Both the position numbers and the translations under genes were made by a program. The notes under the pieces were generated by a model. The model saw only the letters and a program-made list of their open reading frames with translations. It ran no database searches and had not been told where the DNA came from. Below, one piece after another: positions 32,366 through 40,316 of a DNA stretch of 64,000 nt (position 1 is the first letter of the stretch; each line of letters opens with the position of its first letter). The stretch comes from Actinoplanes palleronii (GTDB lineage: Bacteria > Actinomycetota > Actinomycetes > Mycobacteriales > Micromonosporaceae): the NCBI RefSeq assembly GCF_016862315.1, contig NZ_BOMS01000092.1, positions 1-64,000 on the forward strand, read 5' to 3'.

Positions 32366-33394
32366 TCAGTAGTTGAACTGGTCGACGTTCTTGTCGGTGA
32401 TCTGCAGCGCCGGGCCGAGCAGCAGCATCTTCGACGTCGCGTCGTAGGTGACGCCGGTGAGCTTGTCGCTGACGTTGTTGGTGGCCTGGAACTGCTTGCC
32501 CTCGGCGATCTGCGCACCGGCCCAGGCGGTCAGGTAGCCCAGGTTCTGCACGTCCCAGAGGATGGCCGCGGTCGACGACTTGTCGGTCAGGTACGGCTTC
32601 ATCGCCTGCGGCGTGCCCAGCCCGACGGTGAAGACCTTGCCGATCTTCCCGGCGTCCTTGACCGCCTGCGCCACCCCGGGCGCGCTGGACGTGCACTCGC
32701 CGACCAGCCCGGTGAGGTCCGGGTGGGCGTTCATCAGGTCGGTCGCCATCTGTGTCGCCTTCGCCTGGTCCTCACCGGCGTAGACGACGTCGACGATGGT
32801 GGCGTCCGGGTACTTCTCCTTGGTGTACGCCTGCTGGACCTTGATCCAGGAGTTCAGGTTCTCGGCGGTCTGGCCGCACGAGACGATCGCGTACTTCCCC
32901 TTGCCGCCCATCGCCGTGAGCAGCGCGTCGGTCAGACCCTGGCCGATGCCCTCGGCGGTGGCCTGGTTGACGAACACCTCCCGGACGCTGCTCGGCGCGT
33001 CGGTGTCGGCGGTCGCGACGTGGATCCCGGCGTCCTTGGCCTGCTGCAGCAGCGGGGCCATGCTGTCCGGGTCGTTCGGCGCGACGATCAGAGTGTCGAC
33101 CTTCTGCTGGATGTAGGACCGCACGATGTCGGCCTGCGCTGCCGCGTCGGCCTGCGTCGGACCCTGATAGAGCCACTCGACGTTGCCGAGAGCGGCGGCG
33201 GCGGCCTTGCCACCGGCGTTCATCGCCTCGAAGTAGGGGACGCCTTGCAGCTTGGGGACGAAGGCGACCTTGTAGGTCTTGGCACCGGCGGTGCTGCCGG
33301 AGCTGGTGTCGTTGTCGTTCTTCTTGGTGCAACCGGAAACCGCCAGCGCGGCGGTGGTGAGGATCGCGATCGGAAGGGCCAGCCGGGAACGCAT
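32366..33394 (-). CDS. rhaS: Rhamnose ABC transporter substrate-binding lipoprotein RhaS-like
   Basis: A 342-residue binding protein of the ribose/rhamnose type. The signal peptide ends in a lipobox AVSGC with Cys22, so it is anchored outside the membrane. KLQGVPYFEAMNAGGKAAAAALG, QADAAAQADIVRSYIQQ and IVAPNDPDSMAP are typical of RhaS. GGAGG lies before the ATG. It is the first gene of the operon and has a promoter flanked by TTGAAAC elements. Confidence 0.93.
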   Translation of the reverse strand: MRSRLALPIAILTTAALAVSGCTKKNDNDTSSGSTAGAKTYKVAFVPKLQGVPYFEAMNAGGKAAAAALGNVEWLYQGPTQADAAAQADIVRSYIQQKVDTLIVAPNDPDSMAPLLQQAKDAGIHVATADTDAPSSVREVFVNQATAEGIGQGLTDALLTAMGGKGKYAIVSCGQTAENLNSWIKVQQAYTKEKYPDATIVDVVYAGEDQAKATQMATDLMNAHPDLTGLVGECTSSAPGVAQAVKDAGKIGKVFTVGLGTPQAMKPYLTDKSSTAAILWDVQNLGYLTAWAGAQIAEGKQFQATNNVSDKLTGVTYDATSKMLLLGPALQITDKNVDQFNY

Positions 33395-33410
33395 TGATGC
33401 CTCCAGCGAC

Positions 33411-33512
33411 TTGAAACGTTCTATCTGGAATGTGACCCACGTTACGATCCGGTTAGAGGTTGGGTCAAGAGGCGTGCGTGATTGTGTCCAATCAGAGTTT
33501 CAACGTTTCAAC
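33411..33512 (-). promoter_or_regulatory. Rhamnose operon promoter with TTGAAAC elements
   Basis: On the minus strand TTGACC (33463-33468), 18 bases, and TAACGT (33439-33444) make a fair promoter. Downstream lies a TTGAAACGTT motif on the plus strand (33411-33420). Upstream, 33497-33512 holds two head-to-tail copies of GTTTCAAC, that is, the same element inverted. A LacI- or DeoR-type rhamnose regulator probably binds these; none is encoded here. Confidence 0.45.
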
Positions 33513-33615
33513 TGGGCGGGGTTTTTGCGGAGTTCGTCCCGTCCAGCGCGGCCTTCTCGTGCCCGAACCCGCGGAACGGGGCCGGACGGGCGCTCGGGGG
33601 TGTGGGATTGGGGGT

Positions 33616-33640
33616 GGTTAGGGAGGGTTGGTGCGGGTAC
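33616..33640 (+). promoter_or_regulatory. SigB-type promoter of the holin/DUF3618 pair
   Basis: GGTT (33616-33619), 15 bases, and GGGTAC (33635-33640) fit the Streptomyces SigB pattern GNNT-N14-16-GGGTAC. It lies 40 bases before the holin-like gene. It resembles the element at 22478, so both units may belong to one stress regulon. Confidence 0.45.
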
Positions 33641-33679
33641 GTCAGCCCTCTGCAAGGCTGGTGCAGGACGGAGGGGACG

Positions 33680-34105
33680 ATGGCGTACACGGACACGGAC
33701 ACGCGGAGTGAGCAGGCTTCTACCGCGGCTTTGGTCAGCCGGCTCAGTGAGCAGGTCTCGACGCTGGTACGGGACGAATTGACGCTCGCCCGCATGGAGA
33801 TGATGGAGAAGGGCAGGCGAGCCGGGAAGGGCGCCGGGTTGCTGGGCGCGGCCGGCGTCATGACGATGTACGGCACCGGCGCCCTCCTGGTCACCGCCGG
33901 GGCGGCGTTGGCGCTGATCGTGCCGGTGTGGGTGGCCGCGCTGGCGGTGACCGGCGTGCTGTTCCTGGCGGCCGCGGTGACCGCACTGGCCGGCCGGCAG
34001 GAGATCCACCACGCCGGCCCGGCCCTGCCGCAGGCGGCGATGGCGAGCGGCCGTGAGGACGTCGACGCCTTCATGGACGCGGCCCGCGCGGGGAGGTCCC
34101 TGTGA
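33680..34105 (+). CDS. Phage-holin-family (DUF1469) membrane protein
   Basis: A 141-residue protein of the actinobacterial holin-X/DUF1469 family. Residues 5-50 are amphipathic and charged (VSRLSEQVSTLVRDELTLARMEMMEKGR), followed by two membrane spans at about 55-80 and 85-108. Despite its name the family is chromosomal and is often found beside DUF3618 proteins and stress genes; its role is unknown. GGAGGGGACG leads to the ATG. It overlaps the following gene by four bases. Confidence 0.85.
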   Translation: MAYTDTDTRSEQASTAALVSRLSEQVSTLVRDELTLARMEMMEKGRRAGKGAGLLGAAGVMTMYGTGALLVTAGAALALIVPVWVAALAVTGVLFLAAAVTALAGRQEIHHAGPALPQAAMASGREDVDAFMDAARAGRSL

Positions 34106-36015
34106 ACGACGACGGCACAGCCCGCGGCCAGGTGTCATCCGGTCCGGCGGCGTCCGGCGGGGCGTCTGGTCTGGCGGCGTCTGGCGGGGCGTCTGGTCTA
34201 GCGGCGTCCGGAAGGGCGTCCGCGCCGGTGGCGTCCGGGCGCACGCCGGTGGAGGGCAGCACCCGGACCAGCGCTCCGGTGCCGGGCCCGGTCGCCAGCA
34301 ACCCCGGGGGCTCCGGCCCGGCGGGGAAGGCCCCCAGCGGAACCGGCCGGGGCAACACCTCACCGGGCGGCGCCGGCCGCGGCCCCAAGCCGTCAGCCGG
34401 GACGTCCCCCAAGGCCGCTCCCGGTCCACCCCCGGGTGCCACCCCGAAGCCGTCCGTCGGGACGTCCACGCCGGCGGCTCCCGGCCCGGCGCAGGCCGCT
34501 ACACCCGGCCCGGCGCAGGCCGCTACTTCCGAGCCTGTCCCCGGCCCGCCGTCCGCCGCGCCCGCGGTCGAAGCCGCGTCCAAGCCCGTTCCTGGCCCGC
34601 CGCAGGGTGTGGTCGCCAAGCCGGCGAGTGGGACGCCCGCGGCGGTTCCCGGTTCGCCATCGGCGGTGACCACCGAGTCCGCGGCCGGGGCCCGGCCCAA
34701 GGCCGCTGCTGGGCCTTCGGGGACCGCTGTCCCCAAGCCCGCGCCGCCGAAACCGGCGCCGCCGAAACCCGCGCCGCCCAAGCCGGTGCCGGCGGACGGT
34801 CAGCATCCGCCCGTCCCCAAGCCGGGGCCGCCGACGGCGTCGCCTGCCGCGTCCTCCGCTTCGCCGAAAGCGTCGCCCGCCGCGTCCTCCGCTTCGCCGA
34901 CGGCGTCGCCTGCCGCGTCTTCCGTTCCGGCGGGGGTGTCGTCGGCCGGAGCGGGGGTGTCCGGGGTGAACGGTTCGGGGTCGCGGGCGGCCGGGTCGAC
35001 GGTGCCTGCGAAGCCGGCACCGCCCCAGGCGGCGGCTGAGGCGAACGGCCCGGCCTCCGGTGCGGTCATCAAGCCCGCGCCGGCGCCTCCGAAGGGTGCT
35101 TCCGGCGGGACGGCCGCCTCGGCGGAACCCGGGGTGTTGAAAGGGCCGGCCGGTCCTGGCCCGAGACCCGGGCCGGTGCCGGCCGCGGGTGCGGGGAAGA
35201 AGCCTGAGATGCCGAAGGAGAGTTCGTCGATGTCGGTGCAGTCGAAGCCGGGGGCAAACGGTGCGTCCGGGAAGCCGGCCGGGCCTGGCGCCGCGGGTTC
35301 CGGGGCGGGTTCCGGCGTGGGCGGAGATCATGGCGCTGGTGACGGCGCGCGGGAGGAGAGCGCTGCTGCGCCGCGGGATGCCGGGGAGCTTCGTGCGGAG
35401 ATCGAGCAGACACGCGCCGAGTTGGGGGAGACGGTCGAGGCTCTGGTGGCCAAGGTTGACGTCCCGTCCCGGGTCAAACATTCCGCCGCGGACAAGACCG
35501 CCCAGCTCAAGGCCTCAGCCATGGATCTCAAGGACGCGGCCACGACGAAGGCCGCTGATCTCGGGGAGGCGGTTTCCGCCAGGACCGCGGACCTGAAGGA
35601 GGCTGCCGTTGATCTTGGGGGCGCGGTCTCCGCGAGGGCCGCTGAGCTCAAGGGCGTCGTCGCCGACACCGCGGGGAAGGTCTCGGACCGGGCTGCTGGC
35701 CTGCGTGAAGCGGCCGCGAGCAAGGCCGGGCAGCCCCAGGGGGCGGCCGCGCCGAGCGGGGCTCGCCGGAACGAGACCGCCGGTCTGGCAGCCGGTGGCC
35801 CGTGGGGGGTTCATGAGACCGGGCACATCGCGGAGGCGACGGCGCAGACCAGCGCCCGGATGTGTGCCTCGGCGGCGGACGCCGCCGGACGGGCCACCGC
35901 CGTGATCGGCTCTGCGCGGCGGCGGATCGTCGCGAACCCCGGGAGGTACGCCATCCTCGGTGCCGCGGTGGGCACTGTCGCCGCCGGGGTCGCTTTCATC
36001 CGTCGGTCCCGCTGA
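34102..36015 (+). CDS. DUF3618 protein with very long Pro/Ala/Ser-rich N-terminus
   Basis: A 637-residue protein. The recognisable DUF3618 domain begins near residue 425 (RDAGELRAEIEQTRAELGETVEALVAKVDV), continues as a coiled-coil of KAADLGEAVSARTADLKEAA-type repeats and ends in one membrane span (YAILGAAVGTVAAGVAFI) with a basic tail. Residues 1-420 are low-complexity Gly/Ala/Ser/Pro, with a 27-bp tandem repeat at about 34148-34210 and APPKP repeats near 215-230. Family members are usually a few hundred residues or less, so the N-terminal part is an unusual expansion. It starts with GTG inside the previous stop codon and probably forms a membrane-anchored filament or linker. Confidence 0.8.
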   Translation: MNDDGTARGQVSSGPAASGGASGLAASGGASGLAASGRASAPVASGRTPVEGSTRTSAPVPGPVASNPGGSGPAGKAPSGTGRGNTSPGGAGRGPKPSAGTSPKAAPGPPPGATPKPSVGTSTPAAPGPAQAATPGPAQAATSEPVPGPPSAAPAVEAASKPVPGPPQGVVAKPASGTPAAVPGSPSAVTTESAAGARPKAAAGPSGTAVPKPAPPKPAPPKPAPPKPVPADGQHPPVPKPGPPTASPAASSASPKASPAASSASPTASPAASSVPAGVSSAGAGVSGVNGSGSRAAGSTVPAKPAPPQAAAEANGPASGAVIKPAPAPPKGASGGTAASAEPGVLKGPAGPGPRPGPVPAAGAGKKPEMPKESSSMSVQSKPGANGASGKPAGPGAAGSGAGSGVGGDHGAGDGAREESAAAPRDAGELRAEIEQTRAELGETVEALVAKVDVPSRVKHSAADKTAQLKASAMDLKDAATTKAADLGEAVSARTADLKEAAVDLGGAVSARAAELKGVVADTAGKVSDRAAGLREAAASKAGQPQGAAAPSGARRNETAGLAAGGPWGVHETGHIAEATAQTSARMCASAADAAGRATAVIGSARRRIVANPGRYAILGAAVGTVAAGVAFIRRSR

Positions 36016-36029
36016 CGGGACGAACCAGG

Positions 36030-36061
36030 GGCTCGGCCGGTGCCTCCCACCCGGCCGAGCC
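36030..36061. terminator. Hairpin terminator between convergent genes
   Basis: A perfect 11-bp stem (GGCTCGGCCGG and its complement, 10-base loop) lies 15 bases after the DUF3618 gene in the 210-bp gap before the convergent phosphatase-like gene. The rest of the gap shows nothing I can name. Confidence 0.6.
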
Positions 36062-36225
36062 GACCCCATCGCGGCCCCGTCGATGGCGGTGCCCCGTCAC
36101 GAGGGCGGTGGCGATCCGCGATCCGGGCCGCACAGCCGCGCCGGGTGGCTCGGCCGTGCCGGATCGCCCGGCTGCGCTGGGCCGCACGGGTGCGCTGGAT
36201 CGCGCACTTGAGGTTGAGGGCGGGG

Positions 36226-36993
36226 TCAGGCGGTGCGGATGAAGGACAGCAAGGCGGCGTGCGTGCCGGCGTCCGCCGCGGCTACCAGGCCGGTGCCGGT
36301 CTGCCACGGTGTGCCGTCGACGCCGGTGACCACACAGCCCGCCGCCTCACAGATGGCGACGCCGGCCGCGAAGTGGACGCTGTCGCGGACGTCCCCATAC
36401 GACAGATAAGCGGCCCGGCGCCCGTCCGCCACCCAGAGCAGCGCGAGCGTGGTGGACACGACCCGGGGGCGGAACCGGTCCCGGAAGCCCGGTGCGGCGA
36501 TCACCCGGGACGGCTCGACCGGGAACGGCGGGTCCAGGTTGATGTCCACCATCGCGGTGACCGGGGACGGGACCAGCGGCCGGTCGGCGCCGTCCGCGCC
36601 GCGGACCCGGGCCACGGTGCCGTCCGTCCAGTACGTCTCGCCGGTGAACGGGTCGGCGGAGGCGGCCGCGGTGACCCGGTCGCCGTCGCGGAGGGCGACG
36701 TTCGCCGCGACCAGCGGGGTCTGCGCCGCGTAGTTGAGCGTGCCGCAGAGCGGGTCGACCAGCCAGCGTCGCCGGGCACCGGCCGGGCCGGACGCGCCGG
36801 TCTCCTCGCCGGTGATCGCGTCGTCCGGGGAAGCGGCGCTCAGCACGGCATGGATCGCCTGTTCAGCGGCGAGATCCGCCTCGGTGGCGAAGTCGCCGCC
36901 GCCCTTGTCGACCCGGGCCAGGGCGCGTCCGTACCGCTCCCGGATGACGTCTGCGGCAGCCAGCGCGGCGGCGATGGCGGTCTCATGATCCAT
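36226..36993 (-). CDS. Inositol-monophosphatase-family protein lacking metal ligands
   Basis: A 255-residue protein with the IMPase fold: ITGEETG (the Glu pair) and WLVDPLCGTLNY. In active enzymes the second motif is DPxDGT, with both Asp residues binding magnesium; here the second is Cys83. The C-terminal WD(x)AAG motif reads VHFAAG, so the other metal Asp is Phe208. Two of the four acidic ligands are therefore gone, and normal phosphatase activity is doubtful. It may be a regulatory or binding paralogue. Its ATG shares a CCATGG with an ATG on the other strand, and the frame upstream of 36993 is antisense to the kinase gene. Confidence 0.82.
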   Translation of the reverse strand: MDHETAIAAALAAADVIRERYGRALARVDKGGGDFATEADLAAEQAIHAVLSAASPDDAITGEETGASGPAGARRRWLVDPLCGTLNYAAQTPLVAANVALRDGDRVTAAASADPFTGETYWTDGTVARVRGADGADRPLVPSPVTAMVDINLDPPFPVEPSRVIAAPGFRDRFRPRVVSTTLALLWVADGRRAAYLSYGDVRDSVHFAAGVAICEAAGCVVTGVDGTPWQTGTGLVAAADAGTHAALLSFIRTA

Positions 36994-37072
36994 GGAACGG
37001 ACCGTAACGCAGAGGTGCGAGGATGGAGCCGCACCGAACCCCTCCGGCGCAGAACGGCAGGCTTGCTCACCG

Positions 37073-39022
37073 ATGAACTCCCCGGCAGATCCGCCCGGTC
37101 CCGCGGCGGACGCTACGGCCCGTGACGAGCCCGCCCGGACGGAGGAGGAGGAAGCGGCAGCCGGCGCGGAAACCTCGGTGGTCGCCGACCCGGCCCGGAA
37201 AGACGCCGCGGACCGAAAAGACGACCCGGCCAGGAAAGACGGCCCGGACCGGAAAGACGCCGCTGACCGGAAAGGCGCCGTGGACCGGAAAGGCGCCGCG
37301 GACCGGAAAGACGACCCGGACCCGGAAGGCGACCCGGACCAGGACGAGCCGGCCCGGGAGGACGAGTCGGACCGGAAAGACGAGAACGAGCCGAAAGCCG
37401 ACGTTGCAGCGCGGCCGTACCCGGGTATGTCATCGGACATGCCTGACGCGCCGACCCTGCTCGCCGGCCGCTACCGCCTCGGAGTGGAGCTCGGTCGCGG
37501 CGGCATGGGCCTGGTCCGGCTCGCGCACGACGAGATCCTCGAGCGCGAGGTCGCGATCAAGCAGATCGACCTTCCCGAGGAACTCGCCCAGGGTGAGGCC
37601 GCCGCGCGACGCACCATCCGGGAGGCCCGCGCGTCGGCGCGGCTGAGCCACCCCAACGTGGTGCAGGTCTACGACGTCCTCTCGGTCGACGACCACACCT
37701 GGATCGTCATGGAGTACGTCCCGTCCCGCTCGCTGCGTGAGGCGATCACCGAGGACGGCCCGTTGGACGCGTACCAGGTGGCCCGGATCGGTCTGGACCT
37801 GCTCGCCGCGCTGCAGGCGGCACACCGCGCCGGCGTGCAGCACCGCGACGTGAAACCGGCGAACGTGCTGCTCGCCGACGACGGCCGGGTGCTGCTCACC
37901 GACTTCGGCATCGCGGCGATCGACGACGACATCCTGACCAGCAAGTCCGATGTGCTGATCGGCTCACCGCTCTACATGGCACCGGAACGCGCCCGTTTCG
38001 GGATCAGTGGCCCGGCCGCCGACCTGTGGGGCCTGGGCGCCACCCTGTACGCCGCGGTCGAGGGGCACTCGCCGTTCCAGCGCACGTCGACGATGGCGAC
38101 CCTGGCCGCGCTGGCCACCGAGGAGCCGACCCCGCCGCAGCAGGCCGGCCCGCTCACCCCGGTGCTGGACGGCCTGCTCCGCAAGGACCCGGACGAGCGG
38201 ATCGAGGCCGAGGAGGCCGAGCGGCTGCTCCGCGAGGCGGTGACCGCGCTGGACACCCCGGTCACCCGCTCCGCCCCGGTCCCGAAGCCCCGGCCGCCCG
38301 CGAATGATGAGATGCGGACGGCGCTTCCGGCCGTACCGACAAAGAACCGGAAGCTGATCGCCCTCGCCGCCACCCTGGTGTTGGTGATCGCCGGTCTGGC
38401 GATCTTCCTGGTGACGCGGCCGTCGTCGGAGCCGGAGACGACGGCCGGCGACCGCACCGCGACGACGCAGCCGACCCAGGCAGCCACCACCACCGCTCCC
38501 ACCAGCGCAAAGCCCTCGACTACCGCGCCGTCGCCGTCGGCGAGCAAGAGCCCGGACCAGGCAGGCGGTCGGCCGGCGTTGCTGGCCGGGTGGCAGAACT
38601 GGACCGACAAGACCGGTTTTTCGGTGTACGTCCCGAGCGGCTGGAGCACGTATACGAAAGGGTCGATGCGCTACTGGAAGGACGGCAAGGGCCACCTCCT
38701 GGGCATCGACCAGACCGACAAACCGCGATCAAATCCGGTCGCCGACTGGAAATCGCAGCGTGACGCGCGGCGCGCCGACGGCGACTTCCCGGGCTATGAC
38801 GAGATCAAAATCAAGTCGGTCGACTACTTCCAGAAGGCCGCCGACTGGGAGTGGACCTACAACGGTGACGGCGGCCGCCAGCACGTGAACAACCGTGGCG
38901 TCGTCACGTCAGCGCACCAGGCCTACGGTTTCTGGTTCCAGACCCCGGACGCGGACTGGTCCCAATACCGCACAGACGTCCTCGAGGTGGTCTTCAAAAG
39001 CTTCGTCCCGGACAAAGACTGA
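37073..39022 (+). CDS. PknB-type receptor Ser/Thr protein kinase
   Basis: A 649-residue membrane kinase. Residues 1-125 are acidic and contain a DRKD/DRKG repeat zone (about 41-110, built on a roughly 30-bp DNA repeat). The kinase domain runs from about 128 to 395, with glycine loop GRGGMGLV, catalytic HRDVKPANVLL, DFGIAAI and APERARFG. One membrane span follows (LIALAATLVLVIAGLAIFLV), then a Thr/Pro/Ser linker and an outside domain of about 150 residues ending at VVFKSFVPDKD. The start at 37073 leaves 79 bp for a promoter; ATG 36992 would abut the divergent gene, and 37427 would remove the repeat zone. Confidence 0.88.
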   Translation: MNSPADPPGPAADATARDEPARTEEEEAAAGAETSVVADPARKDAADRKDDPARKDGPDRKDAADRKGAVDRKGAADRKDDPDPEGDPDQDEPAREDESDRKDENEPKADVAARPYPGMSSDMPDAPTLLAGRYRLGVELGRGGMGLVRLAHDEILEREVAIKQIDLPEELAQGEAAARRTIREARASARLSHPNVVQVYDVLSVDDHTWIVMEYVPSRSLREAITEDGPLDAYQVARIGLDLLAALQAAHRAGVQHRDVKPANVLLADDGRVLLTDFGIAAIDDDILTSKSDVLIGSPLYMAPERARFGISGPAADLWGLGATLYAAVEGHSPFQRTSTMATLAALATEEPTPPQQAGPLTPVLDGLLRKDPDERIEAEEAERLLREAVTALDTPVTRSAPVPKPRPPANDEMRTALPAVPTKNRKLIALAATLVLVIAGLAIFLVTRPSSEPETTAGDRTATTQPTQAATTTAPTSAKPSTTAPSPSASKSPDQAGGRPALLAGWQNWTDKTGFSVYVPSGWSTYTKGSMRYWKDGKGHLLGIDQTDKPRSNPVADWKSQRDARRADGDFPGYDEIKIKSVDYFQKAADWEWTYNGDGGRQHVNNRGVVTSAHQAYGFWFQTPDADWSQYRTDVLEVVFKSFVPDKD

Positions 39023-39613
39023 TCAGAAGTCGAGCAACGCTTCGGTGCTGATCGCGATGGGGAACGGCAAATCCGACGTCAGCGTCTCGCCCTGTTTCGC
39101 GGTCGTGTGCTCGACGTAGGTCGTCCCGTCGAGGCGGAACAGCCGTAGTTCAATCGAGTCGTAGCCGGCGAAGTCCGGTTCGACGAGGAGATACCACGGG
39201 ATATTTGCCGCGGCGTAGAACTGCGCCTTCTGCCCTCGATCGGTCGCGGCGTTGCTCGGCGAGGTGATCTCGGAAACGAGAGTCACACTGGCGGCGTCCA
39301 CGATGCTGGCGAGCCGGTCGATTCGTCCGACGACCAGATCCGGAATGAGGATGCGACTCCCGGCGACGCGAAGGTTCATCGCCTCGGCGATGCGATAGCC
39401 GGCCGTCCGCGCTTCGTGGTGGAGCGCGGAAGTGAGACGGTACGAAATGCTTTGGTGCGGAAAATTCGGTCCCGGGCTCACCCAGAGGCTCCCGTCGATC
39501 AGCTCGATGCGATTGTTCGTCTCGCCGAGCGCGAGCCAGTCCGCCTCAGTCCAGGGCCCGTTGTGGTCGTCGAGCGTCCCCTTGCTCATGAGCAGAGTCT
39601 CGCACGCAGTCAT
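39023..39613 (-). CDS. Uma2-family (DUF820) protein, copy 1
   Basis: A 196-residue Uma2/DUF820 protein, a restriction-endonuclease-like fold. It shows LIPDLVVGR and LVSEITSPSNAATDRGQKAQFYAAANIPWYLLVEP, with the Asp and Glu of a PD-(D/E)xK-like site. Function is unknown in spite of the endonuclease label. GAGAGGAA lies before the ATG at 39613. It is the downstream member of a tandem pair, and its stop directly touches the kinase stop. Confidence 0.85.
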   Translation of the reverse strand: MTACETLLMSKGTLDDHNGPWTEADWLALGETNNRIELIDGSLWVSPGPNFPHQSISYRLTSALHHEARTAGYRIAEAMNLRVAGSRILIPDLVVGRIDRLASIVDAASVTLVSEITSPSNAATDRGQKAQFYAAANIPWYLLVEPDFAGYDSIELRLFRLDGTTYVEHTTAKQGETLTSDLPFPIAISTEALLDF

Positions 39614-39671
39614 GTCGCATTCCTCTCATGCCTAGTTGTTGCATGACAAGATGTCGCGGGGTGGGATCGCG

Positions 39672-40259
39672 TCAGAAGGCGAGCAGGTCCTCGGTGCTGA
39701 TCGCGAGCGGGAACGGCAATGTTGAGGTCAGCGTTTCGCCCTGCTTCGCGGCGGCGTGTTCGATGTAGGTCCTGCTCTCGAGGCGACACAGGACCAGCGC
39801 CACCGATTCGTAGCCGGAGAAGTCCGGTTCGATGAGCAGGTACCAGGGGATCTGCGCCTCGGCATATGCCAGCATCTTGTTGATGCGATCGTTCGCGGCG
39901 TTGCTCGGCGAGGTGATCTCGCAGACGAGGACGACCTCGTCCGCGCTGCTGATCGCCGTCGTGATCGGGCTCTTCTTGATGGCGAGGTCGGGGATGAGGG
40001 TCCGCTCGTTGTTCAGCCGGACGTTGGGGGTCTGGGCCGCTCGGAGGCCCGCGGCTCGTGCTGCGGGGTGTAGCGCCTTCATGAGGTTGAACAAGATGGT
40101 GTTGTGGTAGTCGTTGGCTGAGGTCACCAAGAGGCTCCCGTCGAACAGCTCGATGCGTTCGTGCGTTTCGCCGAGCGCCAGCCAGTCCGCCTCAGTCCAG
40201 GGCCCCTCGTGGTTGTCAAGCGTCCCCTTGCCCATGGGCAAAGTCTCGCACGTGCTCAT
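39672..40259 (-). CDS. Uma2-family (DUF820) protein, copy 2
   Basis: A 195-residue paralogue of the neighbouring Uma2 protein, with the same start (M(S/T)xCETLxMxKGTLD) and LIPDLAIKK and LVCEITSPSNAANDRINKMLAYAEAQIPWYLLIEP. The upstream DNA of both copies shares CAACTAGGCATG at about the same distance from the start, so the duplication included the promoter. The role is unknown. Confidence 0.85.
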   Translation of the reverse strand: MSTCETLPMGKGTLDNHEGPWTEADWLALGETHERIELFDGSLLVTSANDYHNTILFNLMKALHPAARAAGLRAAQTPNVRLNNERTLIPDLAIKKSPITTAISSADEVVLVCEITSPSNAANDRINKMLAYAEAQIPWYLLIEPDFSGYESVALVLCRLESRTYIEHAAAKQGETLTSTLPFPLAISTEDLLAF

Positions 40260-40316
40260 GCCGAAATCATCCCATGCCTAGTTGTCACTGGGCAAGGTGT
40301 CGTGTGTCAGTGGATT

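Noticed and set aside
33680..34105. Prophage remnant because of the holin-family hit
   Set aside because: DUF1469 proteins are chromosomal in actinobacteria, and no other phage gene is nearby.
37195..37400. Tandem repeats that could suggest a CRISPR array
   Set aside because: The units are contiguous, keep one reading frame and encode DRKD-type residues; there are no unique spacers.
36994..37440. N-terminal extension of the IMPase-like protein
   Set aside because: The Ser/Phe/Arg-rich sequence is the antisense of the kinase repeat zone; the natural start is 36993.
39023..40259. Restriction-modification locus because of the Uma2 endonuclease name
   Set aside because: No methyltransferase or specificity gene is adjacent; the name rests only on fold similarity.
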